The translations under genes were made by a program, and so were the position numbers. The notes under the pieces were generated by a model. It was not told the DNA's origin. It searched no databases and was given only the letters and a program-made list of their open reading frames with translations. Source: Pseudorhodoferax sp. Leaf274 (GTDB lineage Bacteria; Pseudomonadota; Gammaproteobacteria; Burkholderiales; Burkholderiaceae_C). From it: DNA of 64,000 nt. Positions 34,275 through 42,058 of this stretch are shown piece after piece. Positions within the stretch are counted from its first letter, which is position 1. Every line of letters begins with the position of its first letter. The DNA is taken from positions 187,061-251,060 of the forward strand of contig NZ_LMNA01000025.1 of the NCBI RefSeq assembly GCF_001422445.1, read 5' to 3'.

Positions 34275-36295
34275 GCCGCCAGCTCCGCTGGCGGCTGCAC
34301 GGCCAGGTAGACCGAACTCCACAACTGCGCGACGTTGGACTCGTCGGCCGTGGCGCTGAGCGGCCCGTAGGCTTGCGGCACGAAGCGTTCGCCGTCGTGC
34401 CGCCAGGACCACAGCTCGCCGTTGGCCACCTCACGGTGGGCGAGGATGGCGCGCCACAGCGTGGCCTCGCCTTCGCGCAGCAGCGCCTGGGTAGACGGCG
34501 GCAGGTCGTCGCGGGCGCGCTGGCGCGCCAGGCCGGCCGCCGCCATGGCCTGCTGCCACGACCACACCACGGCACCGTGGTAGCGGTCGGCCGCGAACAG
34601 GGGGCGCAGCACCTTGTTGGCATACGCGGCGTTGGCCACCAGCAAGCCGGCATCGGTCATCAGGCCTGCAGGAAAGGGCCGCAGCAAGGCCTGCAGCTCG
34701 CGCTCCAGCAGCGCGGCCGACGGATCGGACAGCAGCAGCACGAACGCGAAGTCGGAATGCATGACCGGCAGCGGCCTTCCCTGGGCGTCGAGTGCAAGCG
34801 CCGAGAACACCGGCGCAGCGCCTTGCAGCGCGTGCAACGCATCCGCCTGGGCCGAAGCAGGCAGGCCGGACTCGGCGGCGTGCACGGTCACTTGCCGGGA
34901 TGCCTGTGCCGGTTCGACCCGCACGTCGAACAAAGGCTGTGCCAGCGCCTCCCAGCGCGAGGCATCGGCGCCGGCGCCACCGGCGCGGGCCAGCATCTGC
35001 GGCGCCAGATAAGGCGCCAGCAGGGCCCGGCCCAAGGCGCTGGCCGCACGCAGGGCGGCGGGAACCAACGCGACGTTCACGCTGTAGGGGTAGACGCCAC
35101 CGGCGAGGCCGTCGTGGCTGTCGCGCCAGTCGCCCACCACCTCGCCCGGCAGCAAGCGCACCAGGGCCAGCGGGTCGCCCGACGCCAGGAACGGCGCCGT
35201 CTTGTCGAGCACCCAGCCCAGATTGCGCGCCAGGCATGCGCCGAACGGCACGCCATCGGCCGCGGGCGCGGCCAGGAATGCGTCGGCGCGGGCGCGGCCT
35301 TCCGGTGTGTCCAGCAGATAAGCGGCAGCGACAGGCAGCAGCATGAAGTCGTCGTCGACCATCTTGTAGTCGTACACCGGCGCGGCATCCGGTGGCGCGC
35401 CCGCGGCCAGCTGCAGCAGGATCGGGAACTCGCCCACGTCTTCCTCGTGCGCCACCGCCCCCTGCCACGACAGGCGCCGCAGCACCGATGCCAGGCCGGC
35501 CTCCATCGCTTGGGGCTGCAGCACGGGCAGCAGTAGCCGCAGGGTCATCAGGGTGTCGCGGCCGAAATAGGTATGAAAGCGCCAGGACCCGGCCAGCAGC
35601 TTGCCGTGGTAGCTCAGGAACTCCAGCGTTGCGCAGGCCTCCGGCAGTGCGGCGGCAGTGGGCAGCAGCAGTTCTTCGGCATGGAGCGGGCGCTCCGGCG
35701 TGTCGCCCGTCCACGCGCCGATGCGCAGGCGCAGCGCAGCGCCGGCAGGGGCATCCAGCGCCACGCCACCGTCGTCGCCCACCGTGACCGAGCCGCCATC
35801 GAGCACCTCGACCGACAGCAGGTAGCCGGCCGCACCGTCCAGGCGATCGCGCGACCATTGCACCCGCGTCGGCGTGCTGCGCGGCGGCGTCACCCCATGG
35901 GCCGGCAGCCTGCCGTCGAATTGGTGATCGCGCAGCACGCGCACGCTGCCCACGAGCGCCTGGCGTACCACCAGCCGGGACACCGAAGACACCTCCAGCG
36001 TGGTGCACAGCCCGTGCAAGGGTCGGCCGGCGCCATCGGCGACAGACACTGCCTCGAGTGCGGACACACGGCGCCAGGCCACGGGGGCTTCGGTGGGCTG
36101 GAACCACAGGGCAGCGCCGCTGTTGCCCGCCACGAACGCGATCAGCACGCGGGGCTGCAGGCCGTCGGTGTTGAGCCATTGCGCCGCCACCGCGCCACTG
36201 CGGAACAGTTCGCTGGTGACACCTCCATCGACCACGGTGCGGCATGTGGCCGCCGCGCCGGCCGGCGATGGAGGGGCTTGGGATGGTTCGCTCAT
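34271..36295 (-). CDS. Six-hairpin glycoside hydrolase-like protein (debranching-enzyme/GH63-like)
   Basis: A 674-residue protein without signal peptide, so probably cytoplasmic. The middle carries GSWRFHTYFGRDTLMTLRLLLPVL, close to the FGRDT-x-I motif of amylo-alpha-1,6-glucosidase and GH63/GH15-like (alpha/alpha)6 barrels. YDYKMVDDDFMLLPVAAAYLL, HSDFAFVLLLSD and YHGAVVWSWQQAMAAAGLARQ follow. It heads the ABC operon and should act on the imported oligosaccharide. ATG 36295 is used; a GTG at 36370 with GGAG upstream is an alternative. The exact family and linkage specificity are unclear. Acidic catalytic residues could be the Asp in FGRDT or the acidic patches that follow, but I cannot assign them. 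Confidence 0.7.
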   Translation of the reverse strand: MSEPSQAPPSPAGAAATCRTVVDGGVTSELFRSGAVAAQWLNTDGLQPRVLIAFVAGNSGAALWFQPTEAPVAWRRVSALEAVSVADGAGRPLHGLCTTLEVSSVSRLVVRQALVGSVRVLRDHQFDGRLPAHGVTPPRSTPTRVQWSRDRLDGAAGYLLSVEVLDGGSVTVGDDGGVALDAPAGAALRLRIGAWTGDTPERPLHAEELLLPTAAALPEACATLEFLSYHGKLLAGSWRFHTYFGRDTLMTLRLLLPVLQPQAMEAGLASVLRRLSWQGAVAHEEDVGEFPILLQLAAGAPPDAAPVYDYKMVDDDFMLLPVAAAYLLDTPEGRARADAFLAAPAADGVPFGACLARNLGWVLDKTAPFLASGDPLALVRLLPGEVVGDWRDSHDGLAGGVYPYSVNVALVPAALRAASALGRALLAPYLAPQMLARAGGAGADASRWEALAQPLFDVRVEPAQASRQVTVHAAESGLPASAQADALHALQGAAPVFSALALDAQGRPLPVMHSDFAFVLLLSDPSAALLERELQALLRPFPAGLMTDAGLLVANAAYANKVLRPLFAADRYHGAVVWSWQQAMAAAGLARQRARDDLPPSTQALLREGEATLWRAILAHREVANGELWSWRHDGERFVPQAYGPLSATADESNVAQLWSSVYLAVQPPAELAA

Positions 36296-36440
36296 GGAAG
36301 AAGACCGCAATGGACGCGATGGACCCCACCTGCAGCGGGTGGCGGCCGGATCGTCTGAATGAAAGGGCACGGACTCCGGGCCGTGGCGCCGGTAGGCGCC
36401 GGGACCGGAGGCGTGAAAACAGGCCGCTGGCTGGCAGCCT

Positions 36441-39107
36441 TCAGAACGTCATGGTCAGGCTGACGCTGGCGTTCCTTCCGAGGATCGGACGGGCAAAGAA
36501 GTAATCTGAGTTGCCGGCGACCTCGCTGAAGCCGGAGCGCGGGTTGCCTTCGGTCAGCCCGACCGTGTTGGTCAGGTTCTGGATGCTGGCGTTCAGCGTG
36601 ATCGCGGGCGTCAGCTCATAACGCATGGACAGATCGAACGTGCGGTATGCGGGCAGCTTCAGGGTGTTGGCCGGGTCCGAGAAGCGATCGCCCACCAGGT
36701 GGTAGGCCAGCGACAGCTCGCCCTTGCGGTTCGGGAAATACCAGGTGGGTGCGACGGTGAAGTTCAGCTCGGGCGTGCGCTTCGGGCGGTTGCCCTTGAA
36801 CGCGCTCATGCCGCGCGCCTGGCTTTCTGCGGATGGGCCGGTCGCGCTCTTGGGATCGAACGCGGATTTCTGGAACACGCCCGTAAACGTCAACCCGCCC
36901 CAGCGCACCGGGCGCCAGTTGGCCTCGAGTTCCAGACCGTTCACGATGATGTCGCCCACGATGTCGGTGGACCTGGTGTCCGTCCCGAACTGGCGGGACA
37001 CGCGGTAGTCCTTGAACTGCGTGCGGAACAGCGTGCCGGTGACCGAGAAGCCGCGTTGCTTGTAGCGCAGGCCCAGCTCGGCGAAGTTGATCTTGGTGAC
37101 CGGGTTCTCGTTGTTGGCCTGGTAGCTGGCCGCGTAGCGGCCATAGACGGCCATGTTGTCGTTGATCAGGTAATTGGTGCCCACTGTCCACGACGGCTCG
37201 GTCCAGTTGCCCGTCACGTGCTTGAAGTTGCCGCCGAACGTGCCTGCGTACTCGTTGTTGGCGATGATGTTGTCCACGTCGTTGCCGTTCGCATCGAAGG
37301 CGCCAGGCACCTTGGTGCGGCCGATGCCCTGCCCTTGCCAGCCGTTGTAGCGGAAGTGCTCCAGCCGGGCGCCCGCGTCCACGCGCCAACGATCGTTGAC
37401 CTTGTATTCGTCATTGATGTACAGCGAATTGGACATCATGGAGGCGGTGTTCACACCTTCGCCCCAGGTGCCGTATTCCAGCACGCTGCCGTCGGTGAGC
37501 GCGCCTGCGACCTGGCCGTTGGGGCCCACGGCCACGATGTCGGTGCGGCGTGCATTGCTGCGCACGTCGCTCAGGAACTTGGTCGCGCCGACATTGCTCT
37601 CCTTGTTGATCTTCGTGTCGAACATCAGCCAGCCGATGGTCAGGCTGTTGTTCGGCAAGGTCCAGGTGACGGCGGCATCGTTGACGTACTCGGTCAGGTA
37701 GCGCTTGTTCCTGGCGCTGATGTTTTCAGCCACCAGGCCATTGCCGTTCAGCGCATTGATCTGGCCGGGCGCGGTCAGAACCTCACCGGTGCCCACGATC
37801 CGCAGCCCTGGTATGCAGGCGCCGCCGCAGGCGCCCGCAAATCGGTTCAACATGCCTTGGACATCGGTGTTGCGGGATGGGTCCAGCCGGTTCACCCCCG
37901 GCTGCAGGCTCGCGTTGTCGAAGCTGAAGACCGAGTTGAAGTCGTTCTGAAAATGCGTGTAGCGGCCCTTGGAGCGCAGGCGCCATTCCTTGTCCAGCCC
38001 CTTCTCGAAGTTGTAGCCGAAGGACTGCGACCGCGTGGCCACGCCGTCGTTGACGGCGTCGTTGACCTGCGACAAGGCACCCGTCTTGGGCGAGGTCAGC
38101 ACGGTCATGATGCCGTTGTCGCGGCCGAGCAGGGTGCCGTAGTTGGCGTTGATGCCGGGCAGGCCGGTCGGGCGGCTCGGGTTGCGTAGCGGAATCGGCA
38201 GCAGGAAGGTGTTGTGGTCGTCCACCAGCTTCATGTTGACGCTGAACTCGCCATCGTCGAGCTTGCGGCCCAGGTAGCCGCGGAAGATGCCGCCGTGGTC
38301 GGCCGTGAAGCCGGTGTCCCGCACCGAATCGGAGCTGCGGAAGAAGCCGCCGACGCCGCCGAACCAGTTTTCCGAGATGCGGCCACCGTAGCGGAAATCG
38401 AAGCGCTTCGTGCCGTAGTCGGACAGCGTGATGCGCGCGGCGCCTTCGGGATCGTCCTTGTTCTTGAACGTCAGGAAGTTGATGGTGGCGCCGGCGCCGT
38501 TGGCAGTCAGGATGCCCGACGTGCCGCCGCGCACCGCCTCCATGCGGTCGATGAACAGCTCCTGCTTGAGGATGGTGTCGGACAACGCGTTGGTATAGAA
38601 GACCGGCAGTCCATCCTCCTGGAACTGGATGAACTGCTGCGCGCCGCCTGCCAGGCCACGGACGGAGAAGTTGTTGGACACCTCACCGCCGGACGCTTCG
38701 ACCATGATGCCCGGCACCAGTTCGAGCGCCTGCGCGGTGCTGCGCGGTGCCTTGCGGTCGAGCACCTCGCGGTCGGCCACCGTCACGGCCACGGAGCTTT
38801 CACGCACCGTGCGGCGCAGTGAGGTGCTGCCGGTCACCACGACCTTGTCCAGCTGGCTGCCGGCTTGGTCTTCCGCCGCGGCCGCTGCGGCTGCACCGTT
38901 GGGCGCGGACAAGGCTGCCGCTTCCGCCGTCGGCGCAGCTGGTTCCGCGGCTTGCGCCCATACGGCTCCCATGTGCAAGGCCGCAAGCGACGCGGCCAGC
39001 GCGCACTGCGTTGGCGTTCGCCGCGCACGACGCGCTTTGCGTGTGTGGTGCTGGGCCCTGACAGCCCAGGCGTGCATACCGTCGTTTTGAATGTTGTGCG
39101 AAATCAT
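36441..39107 (-). CDS. TonB-dependent receptor, probably carbohydrate-specific
   Basis: An 888-residue outer-membrane receptor. ATG 39107 is preceded by AGGAG. A long basic n-region and signal peptide end near MGAVWAQA, followed by an Ala-rich linker. The plug has VVVTGSTSLRRTVRESSVAVTV, TAQALELVPGIMVE and RMEAVRGGTSGILTANGAGATINF, in which the invariant RG-x-S-G motif is clear. The barrel ends in ASVSLTMTF. Its size and plug sequence resemble sugar receptors of alpha- and gammaproteobacteria (IroN/SusC-unlike). Neighbouring sugar ABC genes, a dedicated exb/tonB operon and a LacI regulator support carbohydrate import. A 13-base operator-like site lies in its 5' region. Confidence 0.9.
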   Translation of the reverse strand: MISHNIQNDGMHAWAVRAQHHTRKARRARRTPTQCALAASLAALHMGAVWAQAAEPAAPTAEAAALSAPNGAAAAAAAEDQAGSQLDKVVVTGSTSLRRTVRESSVAVTVADREVLDRKAPRSTAQALELVPGIMVEASGGEVSNNFSVRGLAGGAQQFIQFQEDGLPVFYTNALSDTILKQELFIDRMEAVRGGTSGILTANGAGATINFLTFKNKDDPEGAARITLSDYGTKRFDFRYGGRISENWFGGVGGFFRSSDSVRDTGFTADHGGIFRGYLGRKLDDGEFSVNMKLVDDHNTFLLPIPLRNPSRPTGLPGINANYGTLLGRDNGIMTVLTSPKTGALSQVNDAVNDGVATRSQSFGYNFEKGLDKEWRLRSKGRYTHFQNDFNSVFSFDNASLQPGVNRLDPSRNTDVQGMLNRFAGACGGACIPGLRIVGTGEVLTAPGQINALNGNGLVAENISARNKRYLTEYVNDAAVTWTLPNNSLTIGWLMFDTKINKESNVGATKFLSDVRSNARRTDIVAVGPNGQVAGALTDGSVLEYGTWGEGVNTASMMSNSLYINDEYKVNDRWRVDAGARLEHFRYNGWQGQGIGRTKVPGAFDANGNDVDNIIANNEYAGTFGGNFKHVTGNWTEPSWTVGTNYLINDNMAVYGRYAASYQANNENPVTKINFAELGLRYKQRGFSVTGTLFRTQFKDYRVSRQFGTDTRSTDIVGDIIVNGLELEANWRPVRWGGLTFTGVFQKSAFDPKSATGPSAESQARGMSAFKGNRPKRTPELNFTVAPTWYFPNRKGELSLAYHLVGDRFSDPANTLKLPAYRTFDLSMRYELTPAITLNASIQNLTNTVGLTEGNPRSGFSEVAGNSDYFFARPILGRNASVSLTMTF

Positions 39108-39172
39108 GCTGTCTCCTGATCGTTTCCCACGTGCCGGTCCATCTGCCGGGCACAAGGAAATTCTGTCGTTAA

Positions 39173-39185
39173 TGCAATCGTTTGT
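39173..39185. promoter_or_regulatory. LacI-type operator upstream of the carbohydrate TonB receptor
   Basis: TGCAATCGTTTGT, an imperfect palindrome around a central CG as in GalR/LacI operators (TGCAA-nCGn-TTGCA). The identical 13-mer occurs at 41899-41911 in the exbB/lacI intergenic region. Here it lies in the probable 5' untranslated region, 66 bases before the receptor ATG. Confidence 0.65.
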
Positions 39186-39214
39186 ATTCCGTGATTTCCC
39201 GTATGCAATGTTTC

Positions 39215-39220
39215 TTATAA
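39215..39220 (-). promoter_or_regulatory. Candidate -10 for the carbohydrate TonB receptor
   Basis: TTATAA in an AT-rich patch (39186-39250) unlike the rest of the window. It lies 30 bases upstream of the LacI-type operator on the minus strand, so a bound repressor could block elongation. A T-rich stretch with 17-base spacing is the only -35 candidate. Confidence 0.4.
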
Positions 39221-39382
39221 ATTCAAATTGCATGTTTAAAAAACACAAGTCCTCCATGCGCGGATGAACGTATGCACAGTGGAGCGATCGTCATGGTTGG
39301 CGGGCGCGCGGCCGGCATCTAGGCTGCCGGCACGCGGGCTACCAGTGGTGTCACCGCGCCATGGGGCGGGTGCGGCCGTGGG

Positions 39383-40078
39383 TTACTCGACCTTGAACTC
39401 GAAGTCTTGCCGGGCGATGGTCTCGTCAGGCCCGCCGATGCACTCGTATTGCTGCAGCGCGCGGCGCACCGGCGCATGGAACAGCTTGTTCCCGGACAGG
39501 ATCTTCACATCCACCACACGGCCATCCCGTATGCGGGCCTCCGCCCGCACAGTGCCGCCTATGCCCTCCTCGATGGCTTTGTCCGGCATCTCCGGGCGAA
39601 CCTGCTTCGGGCACACGACTGCCATGTCGCTGGCCACCGGCTTGGGTGGTGCGGGTGGAACCGGCGGCGCCGCCGGGGCCGGTGCTGCTGGCGGTGCCGG
39701 CATCGCCGGCGCAGGAGCGACAGGCTCGGCACTCTGCACGGCCGCAAGCGGCGACGGTGCCGCAACGGGCGGCGTATTCACTGGCGGCGGCACGTAGGCC
39801 GGGGGCTGTGCCGCAGGCGGTGGCGGTTGCCGCGCAACTTCCCGGGGCGGCGGAGGCGGCGGCGGCGGCGGTGGCGGCAACTGCACTTCCTGCACGATGG
39901 TGGCGTTCAGCGGCTTCTTCACGACTTCGACGACATGGCGGCCCAGTCCGTAAACAAGGCCGATGCCGATCACGACGTGCACCGCCGCCATCACCGCCAG
40001 GCCGACCGGACCAACGCGGCTACGCGGCTTGAACTCCCGGCGCGCGCGCGCCGGCATTGCAATGAGGGTCGTGCTCAT
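39383..40078 (-). CDS. tonB: Energy transducer TonB
   Basis: A 231-residue protein. It has a single N-terminal transmembrane helix (about 25-46, VGLAVMAAVHVVIGIGLVYG) and a Pro-rich periplasmic spacer with an uninterrupted run of eleven Pro (from about residue 68) and further Pro/Ala repeats. The C-terminal TonB domain has EMPDKAIEEGIGGTVRAEARIRDGRVVDVKILSG and RALQQYECIG. It is the last gene of exbB-exbD-exbD-tonB and overlaps the second exbD by 4 bases. It probably energises the large receptor next door. Confidence 0.94.
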   Translation of the reverse strand: MSTTLIAMPARARREFKPRSRVGPVGLAVMAAVHVVIGIGLVYGLGRHVVEVVKKPLNATIVQEVQLPPPPPPPPPPPREVARQPPPPAAQPPAYVPPPVNTPPVAAPSPLAAVQSAEPVAPAPAMPAPPAAPAPAAPPVPPAPPKPVASDMAVVCPKQVRPEMPDKAIEEGIGGTVRAEARIRDGRVVDVKILSGNKLFHAPVRRALQQYECIGGPDETIARQDFEFKVE

Positions 40079-40509
40079 TTGACGAATTGCTCCGAGCCAA
40101 CGATGCCAATCTTGGTCAGGCCAATACGCTGCGCCGAAGCCAGCACGGCCGCCACGGTCTCGTAGCGCGCACGGCGATCCGGGCGCAGGTGCACTTCAGG
40201 CTGTACCGGCAGGGCCGCCACTTCAGCCATGCGGCGTTCGACCTCGCCGCGGTCGGGCAGCACTTCACCGTCCCACAGCACGGCACTCGTGGCGTCGATG
40301 TCCAGGCGCAGCACCACAGGCTTGACCTCGCTGGGCGGCGGATTGCCGGTGGGCATGTTGAGGTTGACCGAATGCAGCTGGACCGGGATCGTGATGATCA
40401 GCATGATGAGCAGCACCAGCATCACGTCGATCAACGGCGTGGTGTTGATGTCCACCACGGGCGCGGCGTCAACGACGACGCGCCGCTTCTTGCGCAGGTT
40501 GCGGTTCAT
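40075..40509 (-). CDS. exbD: ExbD-type biopolymer transport protein (second copy)
   Basis: A 144-residue single-helix protein. It has the proton-path motif VVDINTTPLIDVMLVLLIMLIITIPV, in which the Asp of PLIDVML is the essential protonatable residue. The periplasmic domain ends with the usual ASAQRIGLTKIGIVG. It shares only moderate similarity with the first ExbD, so the pair is not a recent duplication. Overlaps tonB by 4 bases. Confidence 0.93.
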   Translation of the reverse strand: MNRNLRKKRRVVVDAAPVVDINTTPLIDVMLVLLIMLIITIPVQLHSVNLNMPTGNPPPSEVKPVVLRLDIDATSAVLWDGEVLPDRGEVERRMAEVAALPVQPEVHLRPDRRARYETVAAVLASAQRIGLTKIGIVGSEQFVK

Positions 40510-40537
40510 GGGATTGGTTTACCGAGCCGAATGCGCA

Positions 40538-40969
40538 TCAGCCGCCCCGGGCCGGGGGCTCGGTGATGAAACCGACCTTGACGATGCCGGCACGCTGCAA
40601 CGCATAGATGATGCGGCCGACCGGTTCGTAGTCGCTCTTCCAGTCGCCGCGGATGTGGACCTCCGGCTGCGGATCGAGCTTGGCCACTTCGGACAGACGC
40701 TCGATCAGCGCGTTCCCGTCGCGCACGCGTGCATCGAACCAGTAGATGCCACCTGTGCTGTCCACCGAGATCACGATGTCCTCCGGCTTGCTCTCGCGCA
40801 CTTCGTTGCGCTCTTTCGGCAACTCCACCGGCACCGAATAGTTGACCACCGGGATGGTGATCAGGAAGATGATCAGCAGCACCAGCATCACGTCCACGAG
40901 CGGCGTGGTGTTGATCGCCGAGATGATTTCCTCACCTTCCCCGCCGGAGGCGGGCAGGTTCATCGCCAT
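40538..40969 (-). CDS. exbD: ExbD-type biopolymer transport protein (first copy)
   Basis: A 143-residue protein with ISAINTTPLVDVMLVLLIIFLITIPVV, carrying the key membrane Asp. Its periplasmic part ends IIYALQRAGIVKVGFITE. The ribosome site GGGAGAT sits just before ATG 40969, 10 bases after exbB. Two ExbD chains next to one ExbB could give a heteromeric ExbD dimer inside the ExbB pentamer, or one may be specific to a receptor class. Confidence 0.93.
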   Translation of the reverse strand: MAMNLPASGGEGEEIISAINTTPLVDVMLVLLIIFLITIPVVNYSVPVELPKERNEVRESKPEDIVISVDSTGGIYWFDARVRDGNALIERLSEVAKLDPQPEVHIRGDWKSDYEPVGRIIYALQRAGIVKVGFITEPPARGG

Positions 40970-40979
40970 GGCATCTCCC

Positions 40980-41798
40980 TCACTTGGCCGGCTGCGCGGT
41001 GCCGAGCAGCACGGAGTGCAGTTCGCCGGAGAAGTCGCGCACGTCGTCCATCACGGCCGTATTGCGGCGCAGCAGCCAGTTGTAGCCCAGCACCGCCGGC
41101 ACCGCGACAGCCAGGCCAATGGCGGTCATGATCAACGCTTCGCCGACCGGGCCCGCCACCTTGTCGATGGACGCCTGCCCGGCCACGCCGATGGCCGTCA
41201 GCGCGTGGTAGATGCCCCAGACCGTGCCGAACAGCCCGATGAACGGCGACGTGGAGCCCACGGTGGCCAGCAGGCTCATGCCATTGGACAGGCGGCGCTG
41301 TACGCGCTCGGTGGCCCGGTGGATCGACAAGTCCACCCAATCGGCGAAATCGACCGCCGCGTGCAGGCCACTGTGCTTGCGCGTGGCGTCGAGGCCCGCC
41401 TCGGCGATAAAACGGAAGGGACTGCCATCGTTCAGCTTGGCCGCACCGGCCTGCACGCTGCCGGCATTCCAGAAATCGTTCTCAGCCACGCCGGCCTGGC
41501 GCCGCATGCGGCCCTGCTCGACCAGCTTGGTGACGATGACGTACCAGCTGGCCATGCTCATGATCGACAAGATCAGCAGCACCCCCTTGGCCACCGCATC
41601 GCTCTGCGTCCACAGCGCGAACAAGCCGTAGGGATTGTCCGTCTGCGCCGTGGGCCTGGCCGCCGGCGCATGCGCGCTGGTCACGGCCGCGGCCGCGGCT
41701 GCGGGCGCCTCTGCCGGGGCCTGGGCAGACGCCAGCGCGGCGACGAACATCAGGAAAACCGCCAACGCAGCGGCGAAGAATGGTTTCAACTTGGGCAC
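40980..41798 (-). CDS. exbB: ExbB-type proton channel protein (MotA/TolQ/ExbB family)
   Basis: A 272-residue inner-membrane protein. I place the start at GTG 41798 because AGGAGA lies 6 bases upstream; ATG 41825 or TTG 41834 would add 9-12 residues with no ribosome site. A signal-like hydrophobic segment ends near ALASAQA, followed by an Ala/Pro-rich periplasmic extension and three helices. Family motifs are LSNGMSLLATVGSTSPFIGLFGTVWGIYHAL and VAGPVGEALIMTAIGLAVAVPAVLGYNWLLRR. The N-terminal extension is the long ExbB type. It is the first gene of the exbB-exbD-exbD-tonB operon, divergent from lacI. Confidence 0.93.
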   Translation of the reverse strand: MPKLKPFFAAALAVFLMFVAALASAQAPAEAPAAAAAAVTSAHAPAARPTAQTDNPYGLFALWTQSDAVAKGVLLILSIMSMASWYVIVTKLVEQGRMRRQAGVAENDFWNAGSVQAGAAKLNDGSPFRFIAEAGLDATRKHSGLHAAVDFADWVDLSIHRATERVQRRLSNGMSLLATVGSTSPFIGLFGTVWGIYHALTAIGVAGQASIDKVAGPVGEALIMTAIGLAVAVPAVLGYNWLLRRNTAVMDDVRDFSGELHSVLLGTAQPAK

Positions 41799-41852
41799 CT
41801 TGGTCTCCTGGGGATGCTCCGGCATCCGTTCCAACTAAAAATAACAAGAATT

Positions 41853-41867
41853 GCATACGATGTATGC
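41853..41867. promoter_or_regulatory. 15-base palindrome between exbB and lacI
   Basis: A perfect inverted repeat GCATAC-GAT-GTATGC in the divergent region, 55 bases from the exbB start. A related half (TGCATAC on the minus strand) also appears near 39200-39208 upstream of the receptor. It is a likely second site for the adjacent LacI-type regulator or another repressor. Confidence 0.55.
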
Positions 41868-41898
41868 GAAACACGCCGAGCGTCGATTCTGCAGACTT

Positions 41899-41911
41899 TG
41901 CAATCGTTTGT
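41899..41911. promoter_or_regulatory. LacI-type operator between exbB and lacI
   Basis: TGCAATCGTTTGT, identical to the site at 39173-39185. It lies between the two divergent genes and could control both exbB and the regulator itself. Confidence 0.65.
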
Positions 41912-42058
41912 TGTCTAGGGAAATCCCGCGTGGGATCATCGAAGCCGGCCTGCAATCAGTTGCATGCAGAATGCTGCCCGCGCATGCCGAAGCGGGCTTG
42001 CCGTGCACCCATCAAGCCGCGGCCGACCGCCGCCGCCTCGACCCAGGAGTCTGACCAA

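Noticed and set aside
36385-36400. GGCGCC repeat as a terminator after the carbohydrate receptor
   Set aside because: The stem is only six bases and the repeats are self-complementary GGCGCC sites, too weak to call.
38800-39153. Small minus-strand frame inside the start of the carbohydrate TonB receptor
   Set aside because: It is an alternative frame of the Ala-rich receptor N-terminus with no ribosome site or family.
41799-41834. Upstream TTG 41834 or ATG 41825 start for exbB
   Set aside because: The GTG at 41798 has AGGAGA at ideal distance and leads straight into the signal-like helix. The others have none.
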